The notes beneath the pieces are model-generated. The model searched no databases. It had not been told where the DNA came from and was given only the letters and a program-made list of their open reading frames with translations. Source: Aquilaria yunnanensis (Eukaryota > Streptophyta > Magnoliopsida > Malvales > Thymelaeaceae). Taken from it: DNA of 64,000 nt. Numbering within the stretch: position 1 is the stretch's first letter; each line of letters begins with the position of its first letter. The stretch is from contig CM077594.1 in the NCBI GenBank assembly GCA_039654915.1, positions 70,364,393 to 70,428,392 on the forward strand, in the 5' to 3' direction. Positions 46,346 through 57,389 of this stretch are shown piece after piece. The position numbers and the translations under genes are program-made.

Positions 46346-46948
46346 GGCCTCCTTTTTCTTCTTTCCCTTCTGTAATCCATTTGTAGTATTCTTTTATTAG
46401 TGTTAATAAATTTTCTTTCTTCAAACTCTGTTGTATTTGGTCAGTACTTCTTCGGAAAGCACCATCTTTTGCGAAACTTAACCTTTGTTCGAATCATGTC
46501 TGATCAACATTTTTTACACAAAGGTATGGTTCGGCAGTATACACACTCGGATGACCAGCTTCGACATTCATAGCGTTTGTTTTCAAAAAAATTTCCAAGT
46601 TCTAGCCATGCAGTTGGGGAAATTCTTCTTCGGGAACTATGTTCGACCGAGGGAAATACCCATCTTTGGGAATAACCGTCCTCAGTCATGCTTCCTTGGT
46701 GTTTTTGCATGACTTAATTTTTTCCAAGTGTCCATCTAGGCACTTTTAGGGGATAAAGGCCTTTGGTACCAACTATCGTCGTATGCTTGCCGAAGGCTGG
46801 TCATTTTTATGAGCTTCTTGCTTCGTAGTACCCATGTTAGGCCATCCGGCCAAGCATCGGCTGTTGTCATTATTCGGGAGTGGGTATGTTCAATATTTAT
46901 TTGCTCAAATGCCTTTGGAAAAAGTCTCATTACACCATGTTCAATTAA
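46346..46948. other. spacer between antisense ORF and pol of element F
   Basis: The two reading directions converge here. The sequence is T-rich on the plus strand with an AATAAA-like run (TTAATAAATTT, about 46404) just after the antisense stop, a plausible polyadenylation signal. No other feature seen. Confidence 0.45.
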
Positions 46949-48020
46949 TTACCCACGAGGAGAATAATACAATTTTTCATTTTCCTCAGAAAATTCTAAG
47001 TATAGAATATTTTTAAAGAATCCGAATGCCATGTATTTTTCAATTCTCCACCCTCGGTGTACCGAGCTTGTACACTCCCGGTCGAATTTCTTCGAGAACC
47101 AAATAGGGCCCCTCCCAGTTTGCGCAAACTGCTCCATGCGATGGTATTCGGGGTCCGTACTCGGCTTTTTGGAAAATGAGGTCTCCCTTTTGATTCCTTT
47201 CCATTTTACATGTAAGTTGGTAGTGATGGCTACTTTTTGCTGGAAACCTTTTCTTCTTAGCTCGGCCATTTCTTTATGTTCGTCAGTGAGGTCCAATTTT
47301 GTCCTTAATCCAAGGTTGTTTCCTTCTTCCTCAAACACCTACACCCTAACCGATGGTTGGGTGATTTCTACGGGAATAATGGCCTCTGAACTGAATACGA
47401 GTGAAAAGGGTGTTTCATCAGTGGCTCTCCTCGGGGTGGTTAAGTAGCTCCACAACACGCTCATAAGCTCTCCTGGCCATTTTCCCATTACTTCTTTTAG
47501 CCTCTCCTTCAGGCCATTCTTTATTGTCCTGTTGGACACTTCAACTTGCCCATTACTTTGAGGATGGGCTACCGGGGCACAGTGCATTTTAATTCCAAGG
47601 TCAGTAATGAATTCCTGGAACCCTTTATCGGTGAATTGGGAGCCGTTATCGGCCACTATTTCCCTTGGGATTTTGAATATGCATATGATGCTTTGCTAGA
47701 TGAATCTTTGTATATACTTTGCCAATATCGCTGCTAAGGGCTCTGCCTCGATCCATTTGGTCAAGTAGTTTGTGGTGACTACACAAAACTTGACCCCTCT
47801 GGGAGCAGTTGGTAGAGGCCCAATGAGGTTGATGCCCTATATGGTGAAGGGACAGGGGTAGTTGGCCGAAGTTATCTTCTCTGAGGGTAGTCTTTGGATA
47901 GGAGCGTGCCTTTGGCAATTATCGCACTTTTGGATGAACTGCCTTGCGTCCTTCCTTAAAGTAGGCTAGAAATACCCTTGTCGAAGGAGGACTCTGGCAA
48001 GGGCGTTGGTTCCTATGTGC
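46949..48020 (-). pseudogene. integrase remnant, element F
   Basis: Minus strand: zinc-binding part (KKCDNCQRHAP-like, near 47910-47930), a stop then GINLIGPLPTAPRG where the family has GIDLIGP (first catalytic Asp now Asn), TKWIEAEPL, ADNGSQFTDKGFQEF with the second Asp, and HPQSNGQVEVSNRTIKNGLK with the catalytic Glu, then ETPFSLVFSSEAIIPVEI and the C-terminal region GPIWFSKKF. Broken by stops and frame changes. Confidence 0.9.
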
Positions 48021-48139
48021 AAACCACAGGCTCCCTCATGGACTTCTTTGAGGATCACTTCGACATCCTCTTCACTGATACACCTCTGTAATGGGGTGGC
48101 GTATCCTTGTCGATACAGCTCTTCCCCTATGGGAGATCA

Positions 48140-48660
48140 TTTTCACACTTTGGCTACTTCGTGGGAGTCCTCGGGGAGTTCCGAGGTTGAGAGGCATTTA
48201 TTGATAGGGTCCTTCCACCTTTTTCCAATGGTTGTTACGCACATTACCGCTATACTCGGATGGTGCAGTACTTCTGTTGACTCTCTTGACTTGGCCAGTG
48301 TGTCAGCCTCCATGTTATCTAGCTGAGGTACATTTTCTATGTGCACTGTGTCAAATTCTTGGATGAGTTCTTTGACGAGGTTGTGATATTTTGCCAAGGT
48401 TGGATCCTTTACACCATATTCTCTTGCCATCTATTGGACCACTAGCTGAGACTCGCTACGGGCCTTTAGATTTCTCACGCCCACCCTCTTTGCCAGCCGT
48501 AAGCCTGCTATGAGGGCTTCATATTCGGCGATATTGTTGGTTAAGTTGAACCCGAATTTGATAGCCTTTGTGGCCTCCATTCCTTCAGTACCTCAGAGGA
48601 CTACTCCAGCTCCTTGGTGTTCGGACCCCGAAGCTCTATCGACAAATAGCGTCCACTTTA
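48140..48660 (-). pseudogene. second RNase H-like domain, element F
   Basis: After a one-base shift from the preceding frame, the minus strand reads WTLFVDRASGSEHQGAGVV, GFNLTNNIAEYEALIAGLRL and SESQLVVQ, a stop, then YHNLVKELIQEFDTVHIENV and QLDNMEADTLAK. These are the three catalytic-motif regions of a cellular/archaeal-like RNase H (Asp in FVD, Glu in NIAEYEAL, Asp in NMEADTLAK), the extra domain known in Tat-lineage elements. In standard gypsy pol only the RT-linked RNase H is present. Confidence 0.85.
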
Positions 48661-50228
48661 GGTTTGTCTTTTACGAGCTCTTCCAAGGTATCTCTGGTTT
48701 TTGGGACCTCAGCGATGAAGTCTACCAATGCTTGGGCCTTTATGGCCTTTCTTGGCTCATAGGTGATGTCATATTCACCTAGCTCAATGCACCATTCTGA
48801 CAGTCTTCTTGAGTGATCAACCCTCCTCATGATATCCCGAAGAGGTAGGTTACTTCGGACACTAATAGGGTGTGCTTGGAAGTAAGGTCGTAACCTTCTA
48901 CTTTCCAATACCAAGGCATAGATGGCTTTTTGTAGAAGAGGGTACTTGACCTCGGCTCCATGTAGTGACTTACTTACATAGCATACCGGCCACTGTCTCC
49001 CTCCCTCTTTTTTTACAAGCACCAAACTTACTGCTTTTTCACTGACGGCGAGGTAAAGGATGAGGTGTCCTCTAACCTTCGATTGTCGAAGTGTCGGCAG
49101 GTGGGTTAAGTAGGTTTTCAGCTCATCCCAAGCTTTTTGGCAATCTTTGTTCTAAGGGTGCTCTTCAGCACCAAAGGTATCGTCATTTTTTGTGGCTTTG
49201 GTGAGCACTTTGAAGAATGATTGACACCGATCCCCATATCTGAAGATGAACCTACTAAGAGAAGTGATTCTCCACGTTAGCCTTTGCACATCCTGGACTG
49301 TTGTGGGAGTTCAAAATCCCAACAGGGCCTTGACTTTTTCTGGATTGGCATCGATTCCTCTTTCCAACACCATGAATCCGACGAACTTGCCTACATTTAC
49401 TCCAAACACGCACTTCTCTGGGTTTAGACGAATTCCGAATTCCCAAAGTTGGTGGAATGTTTTAGTTAAGTTTTCGATATGGCTGCTAGGCAATTTTCTC
49501 TTAACTATCATATCATCGACATATACTTCCATATTCCTCCCAATCTGGGTGTCAAACACACTGTTCATTAGCATTTGGTATGTGGCACTAGCATTCTTTT
49601 GACCGAAGGGCATTCTAACATAACAGTAAGTCCCAAATTCGGTGATGAAAGTAGTTTTCTCCTCATCTTCGGGATCCATCCAAATTTGGTGGTATCCACT
49701 GAAGGCATTGAGGAAACTAAGTAGGCCGTATTTAGCAGTAGAGTCCACCAACTAATTTGTTGGTGGTAAAGGATAAGAATCCTTAGGGCAAGCATCGTTT
49801 ATATTTTAGAAATCAATGCACATTCGAAGCTTATCACTCCCTTCTTTCGTAGCAATGACAACATTGCTAAGCCATTCTGGCTACTTGACCTCCCTTATTA
49901 CGCCTGCTTCCATTAAGCGATGTACTTCATTTTTTATGAAGTTGTTCTTGTGTGCCAAGAGGCTTCGCTTTTTTTATCGAATGGGTTTTGCCTCTAGGCG
50001 CACCTTAAGACTATGTTGGATTATGCAAGGGTTTACCCTAGTCATGTCCTTCGGTGAGTAGGCAAACAGATCTTTGTTCATTATCAGGAAAGATACAAGT
50101 TTTGCCTTGTCACCTTCGGCCAATTTCTTCCCCACTTGGGTACTTCGGCCTAGGATAAGTTCCACATCTTCTGTTTTTATTTTTTCGAGGTCTACAGTTT
50201 CCTCTCCCTTTGCCTCTTCTCCAAGCAA
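48636..50228 (-). pseudogene. reverse transcriptase and first RNase H, element F
   Basis: Minus strand: NKDLFAYSPKDMTRVNPCII, KNEVHRLMEAGVIREV, WLSNVVIATKEGSDKLRMCI, YGLLSFLNAFSGYHQI, TFITEFGTYCYVRMPFG, the active site MEVYVDDMIVK (intact), RLNPEKCVFGVNVGKFVGFM, then FRYGDRCQSFFKVLTKA and the RNase H part ILYLAVSEKAVSLVLVKKEG, QWPVCYVSKSLHGAEVKYPL, DYTYEPRKA-like and QALVDFIAE. TAG stops fall at several places where the family has Gln or Trp. Confidence 0.93.
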
Positions 50229-50246
50229 GGCCTTTGCTCCCGAAGT

Positions 50247-50760
50247 CTATGTGTGTATCTTTGCTAGGCCCTGTATTGCCTTCACAAATACCTTCCTCAC
50301 TTCTCCTTGGTCGATGAAGATCTTGGCATCCCCCTCCTTTGTTGCGAAGGTGACAGTCAAGTATTTCATATCTGGACAGATGTGGAGATTTCCTTGTGTC
50401 TGCCACCCGAGGATTGCATTATATGACGAAGGGACATCTATAATGATGAACCTTGTCATTGTTGAAGAAAAGAGCTCACCTTTGTTTTGCGACAAAGTTC
50501 CTCTTAGCATCAAAGGTAGGTTGATCCATCCGAGGACAGGGAGTTCGGACGGTCCTACCCCGAAGGTAGGGGAGGTGACAGGCTTGAGATCGCCTTTTGT
50601 GATACCCAAACTTGGCAGCAAATGGGAGAATAAGACTTCGGCATTGGAACCATCATCAAGGAGTACTCTCTTAACATCCTAACTCCCTATCCTCGCCATG
50701 ATGAGGAGTGGGTCGTCATGAGGAAACATCACGGTGGATCCATCCTTTCGAACAAGCTTG
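50247..50760 (-). pseudogene. protease region, element F
   Basis: LPVLGWINLPLMLRGTLSQN, TRFIIIDVPSSYNAILGWQT and LHICPDMKYLTVTF match the retropepsin C-terminal half and following linker of Tat-lineage pol (family FxVxDxxSxYNxILGRP). The catalytic triad, expected upstream near 50690-50760, is decayed: minus-strand frames there are interrupted. Confidence 0.75.
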
Positions 50761-50839
50761 GTCGACTGGTGACCGAACTCCATGACCGAGATTTCCTTTA
50801 TCTTTTTCCTCCTTTCAGCTGATGGTATCCCAGTGGTGA

Positions 50840-52330
50840 TTGTCTAGATTACTCCTGCTGGTGGTAGTGGGTGCCTTTTGGGACTTCTCTGTCGGAATCA
50901 TAGTCATCATCTCTTTTCCTTTCCTCTTCCCTCGTCCCCTTCAGGGAGGGAATCCACAGGTAGCGCTGAAGTTGGCCCTGCTTTATGAGCGACTTGATGT
51001 AGTTCCTCAACTGGAAGCAATCTTCTATGTCATGCCCATGGGGTGATGAAACTGGCATAATTTCTTCATATTTTTCTTGTTTTCTGAAGTCATGGCTTTC
51101 GGACGCTGGATTGGATTGCCTTGCCTTTCCATGGCCAGCAGTATGTTTGTTCTGGAGTTGTTTAGGGGGGTGAACGACATGGGTTTTTTCCCTTTCTGCT
51201 TTCGGGGTCTTCCCCCACCCTCGGCAGTATAGCGATTTTGGTGACTTTGACCTTCAGGCTGATGGCTATCGGACTTCGGTCCCTTATCCTCAGTTCTTTG
51301 GCCGTCATATGCTGCTCGGCCCTTCGGTAGAACTCGCCAAGGGTGTCCCGGGGCTCCTTCGAGAACTCGTAAAAGAGTTGTGAGTCTTGCCAAAGCCCTC
51401 GTATCATGGCGAGGATGTGTATTTCAGGGTGAAAGTCCGGCACACTCAAGGCCTCTTGGTTGAATCTTTCGACATAGTCGTGAATGGTCTCTTCGTTTCT
51501 TTGTACAATGTCAAACATTTGAACCGGCATCTTCGCTGTTGGCCTACTGCCGTTGAACTGCTGCGTGAACATTGTGGACAGCTCTTGGAAACTCATTATA
51601 GTTCCAGGGGCGAGGGACTTGTACCGCGCGGTTGCTGGGCTGGAAAGGGTGACCTCAAAGCACTTGCAAAGGGTAGCATCATCGGCACCGTGTAGCACCA
51701 TACTATGCCTGTACTTGGTTAGGTGGGCTTGGGGGCCACTTCGCCCATCGTACATCTCCAAGCGTGGCACCCGGAAGTCACTTGGCATAGGTGCGTCAAC
51801 TATTGCTCGGATGAAGGGTGACTCTTCTCCAGTGAAGGTTTCTGACAACCTTGACTAGACAGGCTTCCGAGCCATCTGCCCTTCCATTTTCTCCAACCTC
51901 TCTAGGATCTTTTCCATGAGGATGGTGGTGCTAGGCTATTCTCTCTACCTGGAGACCTCTGGCAACGGAGAACGATGCCTCCTTTTCGGGGAATAACTTC
52001 GGAAATAGGGGGATTGTGATTTGTCCTTTGGTGATGAACTTCGCTATTGGGAAGTATTGGCACCTTTTGACGCTGTTTCTTCGGTATGCCAGCCTCTAGG
52101 AGGTACGTCATCCGTTGAGGATTCATTGCGGAAGTCTCCACTCCCTGAGCTCCGGTGAGTGCACTTCGGGCTTTTCTCCCAACGGGGAGTTGATGAGGAC
52201 ACCCTTCAGCCCGAATGTTGTTGAGACCACCTTCGGTCCAATTGTTGCATCATTTCAGCCACAACAGAGAATTGAAAATCACGTAAGAAGCTCATCATGA
52301 TCATTAGAGGGCATTCATCCTCAAGCAAAG
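50840..52330 (-). pseudogene. gag, element F
   Basis: The minus strand begins around 52290 (MMMSFLRDFQFSVVAEMMQQ), passes a Ser/Arg-rich stretch and a short helix (MEKILERLEKME), and enters the gag core at 51848: SPFIRAIVDAPMPSDFRVPR, MYDGRSGPQAHLTKYRHSM, LSSPATARYKSLAPGTIMSF, DYVERFNQEALSVPDFHPEI, LFYEFSKEPRDTLGEFYRRA and QHMTAKEL. Further on is CQFHHPMG and, one frame away, GHDIEDCFQLRNYIKSLIK, a CHHC-type knuckle typical of this lineage. It would form the particle. Stops at 51858 and frame changes after 51160. Confidence 0.9.
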
Positions 52331-52446
52331 AAGTCCCTACGGTGGGTTGTTTGGTCGCCAATTGATTCTACGGCGCGGATGGGGACTTCGGCAGTCCCTT
52401 ATCCATACAACGATGAGTCTCAACGACGGTTACATGAGGGTGAGTC

Positions 52447-52464
52447 CCCACAAACGGCTCCAAA
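52447..52464 (-). promoter_or_regulatory. primer binding site of element F
   Basis: The minus strand reads TTTGGAGCCGTTTGTGGG directly after the LTR end GGGCATCA. Tat-lineage elements commonly have TGGCGCCGTCTGTGGG here. G has TTTGGAGTCATTTGTGG at 57779 and H keeps GTGCCGTCTGTGGG at about 63830. Confidence 0.7.
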
Positions 52465-52970
52465 TGATGCCCATCGGCATCTTCGTTGTACAACACGATG
52501 GCCTAAAGTAGGGACTTCTGGTGTGAGAGTAACTAAAATGCTCAAAAGAACAAGGGTTAGGAGCTCCCCGAAATGTGTTTCTAGGGGAGGAGCCTCGGAC
52601 CCCTAAGTCAGTATTTGATAAGTAACTAGCAGAGTGTAGAGAATAAAAGAGTTGAGAGAGTTGTGTGTCTATGTTCCCTTTACCAAGGTTATTCTCCAAG
52701 TATTTATAGGAGAGCGTTGGGAGAAGTCCGTTTGACATAGCTCGCTCAGATGATGACACGTGTTTGGTCAGGTGTGATCCATATCTTCGGGGATGGGGGA
52801 CCTCCAGTTGGCCATAGGCTGTTCTGCCCAAGAGTCAGGGCTATGGGAGGTCTGTGTGTCAGGGGCGTGTGTAAGGTCTTTGTGTCAGAGGCTTCTTAAC
52901 CATTTTTGTCTTATTTCCATAAGACCCCTTCGGGTAACGAGACCCCTTTGAAATAGGAGGCCCCCTTCGC
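52465..52970 (-). repeat. 5' LTR of element F
   Basis: Collinear with 42381-42881. Minus-strand TATA box TATAAATA at 52701-52708. The outer edge is set where similarity stops and a flank starting TTAGGTGATATATATGA begins; that string occurs again at 53177, so it belongs to the flank. Confidence 0.85.
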
Positions 52971-53264
52971 CTTAGGTGATATATATGAACTCAATGTTGG
53001 AATCCTGTTGTATCATACTATGTTCAACTGTGTTAATTATGGTTTTGTGTTATGCTAGAATACACTTGTATCATTCTTTGTCTTTAATGTGTTATCCTAA
53101 AAATGTCCAGTGAATAAAGCATCGAACAACAATAGGGATTTTGCAAAAATAGCTGGAGTTAGATGAGGAACTACATTAGGTGATATATATGAGCTTAATG
53201 TTTTTGTATTATCCTAGAACTCCATATGTATGTAACTATGTGTACAATGTGTTTGGTTTGAAAG

Positions 53265-54346
53265 GTAAATATGATTCGGCTTTCAAAGTAGTATATGCGA
53301 AAATTAAAGTGATTGGGGATAAACTAGCATCGATATTGTGGATGGGGAGAATAAAAGAACAAGTTTAGGAAATCATAAAGGAGTTTTTAAAAGGGCAGCT
53401 AATTAGGAAGAAATATAAGCCCACATGCCTACGGTCTCCATTCATGCAATAGATGGGTAAAGAAGATCCTAAAAACTACTTGACCCTCAAACATGCCATT
53501 GTCATTGATTTTGCGGTGAGGTCCAAGTTAGACCATTCCTAAGTATTTAATTCCAACTTTTGTCAGATCTATGATTTTGAATTCCCCATGTTCAATTTCA
53601 GTCTAACTTTGGTGTTATTTTGTTGTTTATTGGGAAAGGGGGCTACTGTTTGAAGACATGCTCAACCATGTTGTAACACGAGAAGGATTCCTGTCACTTT
53701 TTGATAAGATTGAAATACACAGAATGAGTGATCTATTGCGAGTCATTTTTTTTCAAAGTACATATGTTAGTGACATACCAAGCAAAAATTTTGTAGTTGG
53801 GAAATAACACAATTTGACATCTTGTGAATGTTGGCCTTTGTAGTTGGTATTTGCTACACACCATCTGAAGGTGGAGAGAAGCCTAGAGAAAAAAATGAAA
53901 ACAAGAAAACATATGGTAGCTTGGTGGAGATAATTACAAACTAGCACTAGGTAAACCACATAAGAAGCATCATTGGATATGACTTGGTAAGACATGTTGT
54001 TTTGTAGTTGGTAACTTCTATAACATCATGGTAATATTAGTACAAACATGAACATTATGTTCATGTATGGTATTGTGGTTTTTGACTTGCTACCTAATGT
54101 ATGCCAATGTGTACCTAATGTATTATTCTGGTGTGTTCGTGTGATGTTGTGTGACTAATGTATTATTGTAAGTGTTGTTTGTGTACTTTTGACGATAAGC
54201 TATACATATTTGTGTAATTATTACACAAGTGTTGTTACCAATCTTACGTTGTGGCTAGTACTTTGTTGTATGCATTAACTTCAAAAATGGCATTATACAA
54301 GTCCTAAACAATTTGAAAGAGGACTTTCATCTTTATGGGGAGTTAG
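53265..54346 (+). pseudogene. Ulp1-like pseudogene, middle exons
   Basis: After an AG at 53264 the frame reads KYDSAFKVVYAKIKVIGDKL and, past stops, IRKKYKPTCLRSPFMQ and NYLTLKHAIVIDFA before GTGAGG at 53516. A second block near 53640-53740 reads LLFEDMLNHVVTREGF and LSLFDKIEIHRM. The last block, about 54280-54346, reads NFKNGIIQVLNNLKEDFHLY and is split by solo LTR D. Basic residues followed by LRSPF is common just before the peptidase in plant Ulp1-like mobile proteins (from memory). Block borders are approximate. Confidence 0.45.
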
Positions 54347-56837
54347 TGTTACCCACTCCGGGGTAGTCCAGTTATGGTGCCAAAACTGTGCTTTTAGACT
54401 CCCAGGATTGGTAATGTTCTATAGGCCATCAGAACACTACCCTTAGTGTGCATACCCAAGTGGCCCTCTTGGGCAGTATGTAAATACATGCATATTGGTC
54501 CAACCATCACACACATATTCACATTGAATGCACACCATGGCAGCAAAGAAGGAAAACACTAGCACAAGTCTTAGTTTTGGCTTCCACAGATTAGGCAATC
54601 TTGTTAAGTTCTAGTGGCCAGCTACTACACCTGTAACTTCCACTAATAAACTGTATCATTCTAGCCACATAGCCCCTTGTTTTATTTGCTCCATTATCAA
54701 GTAGAGACATAGAACAAACCAAGGAATTTTTTTTTACATCAATAGCCCACCTATGGACCAAGTTATGGATTTTTTAAGTTGGTTACAAAATTCTGACCAA
54801 ATGAACAGTAACTCAGCCAACTTTGCAACGTCGTATCTTTAGCTACAGGGCTCTAAATACATAAATTTCAAATCCCAGTTAACCCCCTTGATGTCCTATA
54901 AGTGTGGTAAAAATTTCATACCAAGTTTCATTCTACACAGGGAGATATTAAACTTTATGTCCAGAGTCGAAATTCTGGCAACTTTTGGACCATTTTGCCC
55001 ATACAATTTTTCCAAACCATGCAAACACTTCATTCACAAGGGGAAAGCCTCCAAGGCTATCCCATATATTTCCATTACACATAGGAATTACATTCCCTTT
55101 CTATTAACAACTTTATGTGGCCAAAACAGAATTTACAAGTAAGCAGCCCATCATTCACACTTTGGCAGCTCTGCACCACATCACTTACATACCAAAACAT
55201 TACTTAAATGTTCACATACTTGTCTCATTTTACATACACTACATGTACATGAAAACATGCACTACAATATGGTATTAACTCAGCTAAATACGCACCCTAG
55301 GTTACAGGAGGTCCTGAGACACAATGGACTCCAAAAACAGGATGCTGGACAGCTGCTGCACAACACAATCAGTACCACCATTAAAAATACCAAATGTGCT
55401 CCTAAAATCACCAAAATTTCCAGATCAAAACTAGACATATGGAAGTTCATGTATCTGAAATTTCAGATCAAAACTCAAAACAAAAAGGTTAGTTTGAAGG
55501 TGATCTTGCAGCTGAACTTGAAATGACAGAATTGAGGGGAGTAAGTTTCATTGAGAAACTTAGTAAGGGTAGCATTTGGATTCACTAGGCAATGTAACCA
55601 TCATTAAAACCTGCATCCAAAGAAACTAAAACACAAAAACCACAATGCATATATACCAGATATAGCAACCAAATGGAGCATCCAAAGACAAACAACAAAC
55701 ACATGAAATGTGGCAGCAACATATACCATAGGGTAGTCCATAGAACACATAATAAACATAACCAAATCGCTATGGCAGCCCTCCTCAAGCTAATTCTTGG
55801 TCTTAGGAGGATTTTAACACTAGTTAGTACTAACTTTGGGCTCTAGAAACCCTCACTTTACTGCCATCATTGTGCACTTCACACTAGGTCACAAAACCTT
55901 CAATAAGTGCACTCCCCTCACTAAGCTTTGTTCATCAAGCACATGGCTCTCTTCCAAGCTTAGCCCTAGCTCCATGGATGTTTGAAAATTGAAGAAAACA
56001 GTCCATGAGAGCAAGAGAACCCTTACCTTGATGGGTATGCTGAAATTGGAGCTTGATCCTAGATGCACTCATGTCTTAGCACCACATAGCTTCCAATTGC
56101 CTCATTTTGCGTTCAATTTCAATCAATTGCAAGTTTGAAGGTGTGATGGCTATGGAGGAAGTATGGTTGTGTTATTAGGCGGGGGGAGGACGAAAATGAG
56201 AGTGGGATAAGTTATTTGGCCACTTAAATGGCCTTAAATGAGCTTAACGGCACCAAAACACACTTAACAAGCTTAAACTTGCTTTATGTCATTTTCCTTC
56301 TCACTAATTATGGTTTCTTTGTCATAAAATCATTGGTACACATGTGCCCAACATTTTTGAGTGATTATCAAGTCTTGGCTGCCTCCCCCATGGTGGGATA
56401 ACCCTACAATTCCACCCTTAGACTTAAGTCAAAAGCTTGAACAACTTAAGGTTTACACTAGGACATTTAGGTCCTTATTGCCATTAGTGTTTTCTTTGTC
56501 CAAACTTGTCTTCCATGAGCAATTTGGTCCTCCAATAGCACTTTCATACCATTTATATCCTTCCCATAACTCTCCAAGTCTTTTTCTTGAGAGTTTTGCA
56601 ATTGAGTACCCGAATTTCCAAAACCTTACAAAAAAGTCCATAGGTTGCTTGACAAACAAGCAATCCTTAAGGCTTTTCTTGGGGAGCAAGTTACCAACTT
56701 GGAACACTTTTAAGGAGGTGTGGATCATGCCTTTTACCCCTCACACTTCAATCACTATGTTGAGAATTACACAATATAATGGTTTTTAGCCATTATGACA
56801 CACACTTGTAATTCTCCCATTTTGTGAGGTGGTAACA
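54347..56837 (-). repeat. family-S solo LTR copy D
   Basis: On the plus strand TGTTACCCACTCC...GAGGTGGTAACA, 2491 bases, flanked by GTTAG (54342-54346) and ATTAG (56838-56842), a 5-bp duplication with one mismatch. Sense on the minus strand. Skipping it and one duplication restores an open frame of the Ulp1-like pseudogene (ends ...HLYGE, then LEGQI before GTAAGTAA). The hairpin is at 56762-56816. Confidence 0.92.
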
Positions 56838-56842
56838 ATTAG

Positions 56843-57117
56843 AAGGCCAAATTGTAAGTAATACTTAAAATATAAATTTTACTTGAGTGTTGGTTATGGA
56901 AAGAATAAACTCATGTCGGGTGCGCTTGTGCATGTTCTGTCCTAAAGCGGCAGATTTCATGGAATATGAATGCCACCATTTCACACCTACTTCAAAGAGT
57001 AAAATGAAAGGTAAAGAGTACTTGTCAAATGTTAAGGACTGTGGCATCTTCATGATGAACCATATGAAGCTGTTTGAGGGTAGAGAGTTTGATAGTGATC
57101 TCAAACCTATATGTTAG
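56843..57117 (+). pseudogene. Ulp1-like pseudogene, 3' exons with catalytic-Cys motif
   Basis: After the end of the exon split by D (GTAAGTAA at about 56852), the last exon near 56890-57117 reads NSCRVRLCMFCPKAADF, YECHHFTPTSKSKMK and VKDCGIFMMNHMKLFEG, then stop TAG at 57115. DCGIF followed by a helix ending in ME/MK is the nucleophile motif of C48 (Ulp1/SENP) SUMO peptidases. The His and Asp/Asn motifs are not clear in what remains. It shows that the scattered exons belong to an Ulp1-type protein. Confidence 0.6.
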
Positions 57118-57389
57118 CTATTCCTCTTAGCTCTAGAGTTACATGCGTTGTAACTCGTATCTGAATATTAGATGTATGGGTAGTACAGGACAAGGCATCT
57201 CAATACCATCGACATGAAATTGCATCTACAATTTTAAAGCACGAGGCAAACAAACCCAGGGAGCAAATCATTGTAGAAGTGAACAATGTAGTAAAAGGGG
57301 ACATAAAATGTTGAAGCAACGCAATTGCGGTTTCAAATAGAATTTTTTTTATTACTGAGTCTTGTAGATACAAATACAGTTGAGGGATC
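57118..57389. other. flank between Ulp1-like pseudogene and fragment G
   Basis: No coding similarity. AT-moderate, likely the 3' flank of the pseudogene; the exact left edge of G is not sharp. Confidence 0.4.

Larger units (their letters stand above)
42381..52970 (-). mobile_element. Tat-like Ty3/gypsy element F with antisense ORF
   Basis: LTRs of about 0.5 kb at 42381-42881 and 52465-52970 share the same sequence. The minus strand has a primer site, gag with a C-x2-H-type knuckle, protease, RT with an intact YVDD, a first RNase H, a second RNase H-like domain and integrase; there is no chromodomain. A second RNase H and a long gap between integrase and 3' LTR are features of the plant Tat/Ogre lineage. 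The gap (42882-46948) carries a plus-strand ORF. No convincing target duplication. It sits within the Ulp1-like pseudogene and is clearly richer in G+C than its surroundings. Confidence 0.88.

Noticed and set aside
46834..51858. Plus-strand frames opposite pol and gag of element F (for example 50074-50682, 202 codons).
   Set aside because: They are antisense shadows of well-recognised minus-strand pol and gag.
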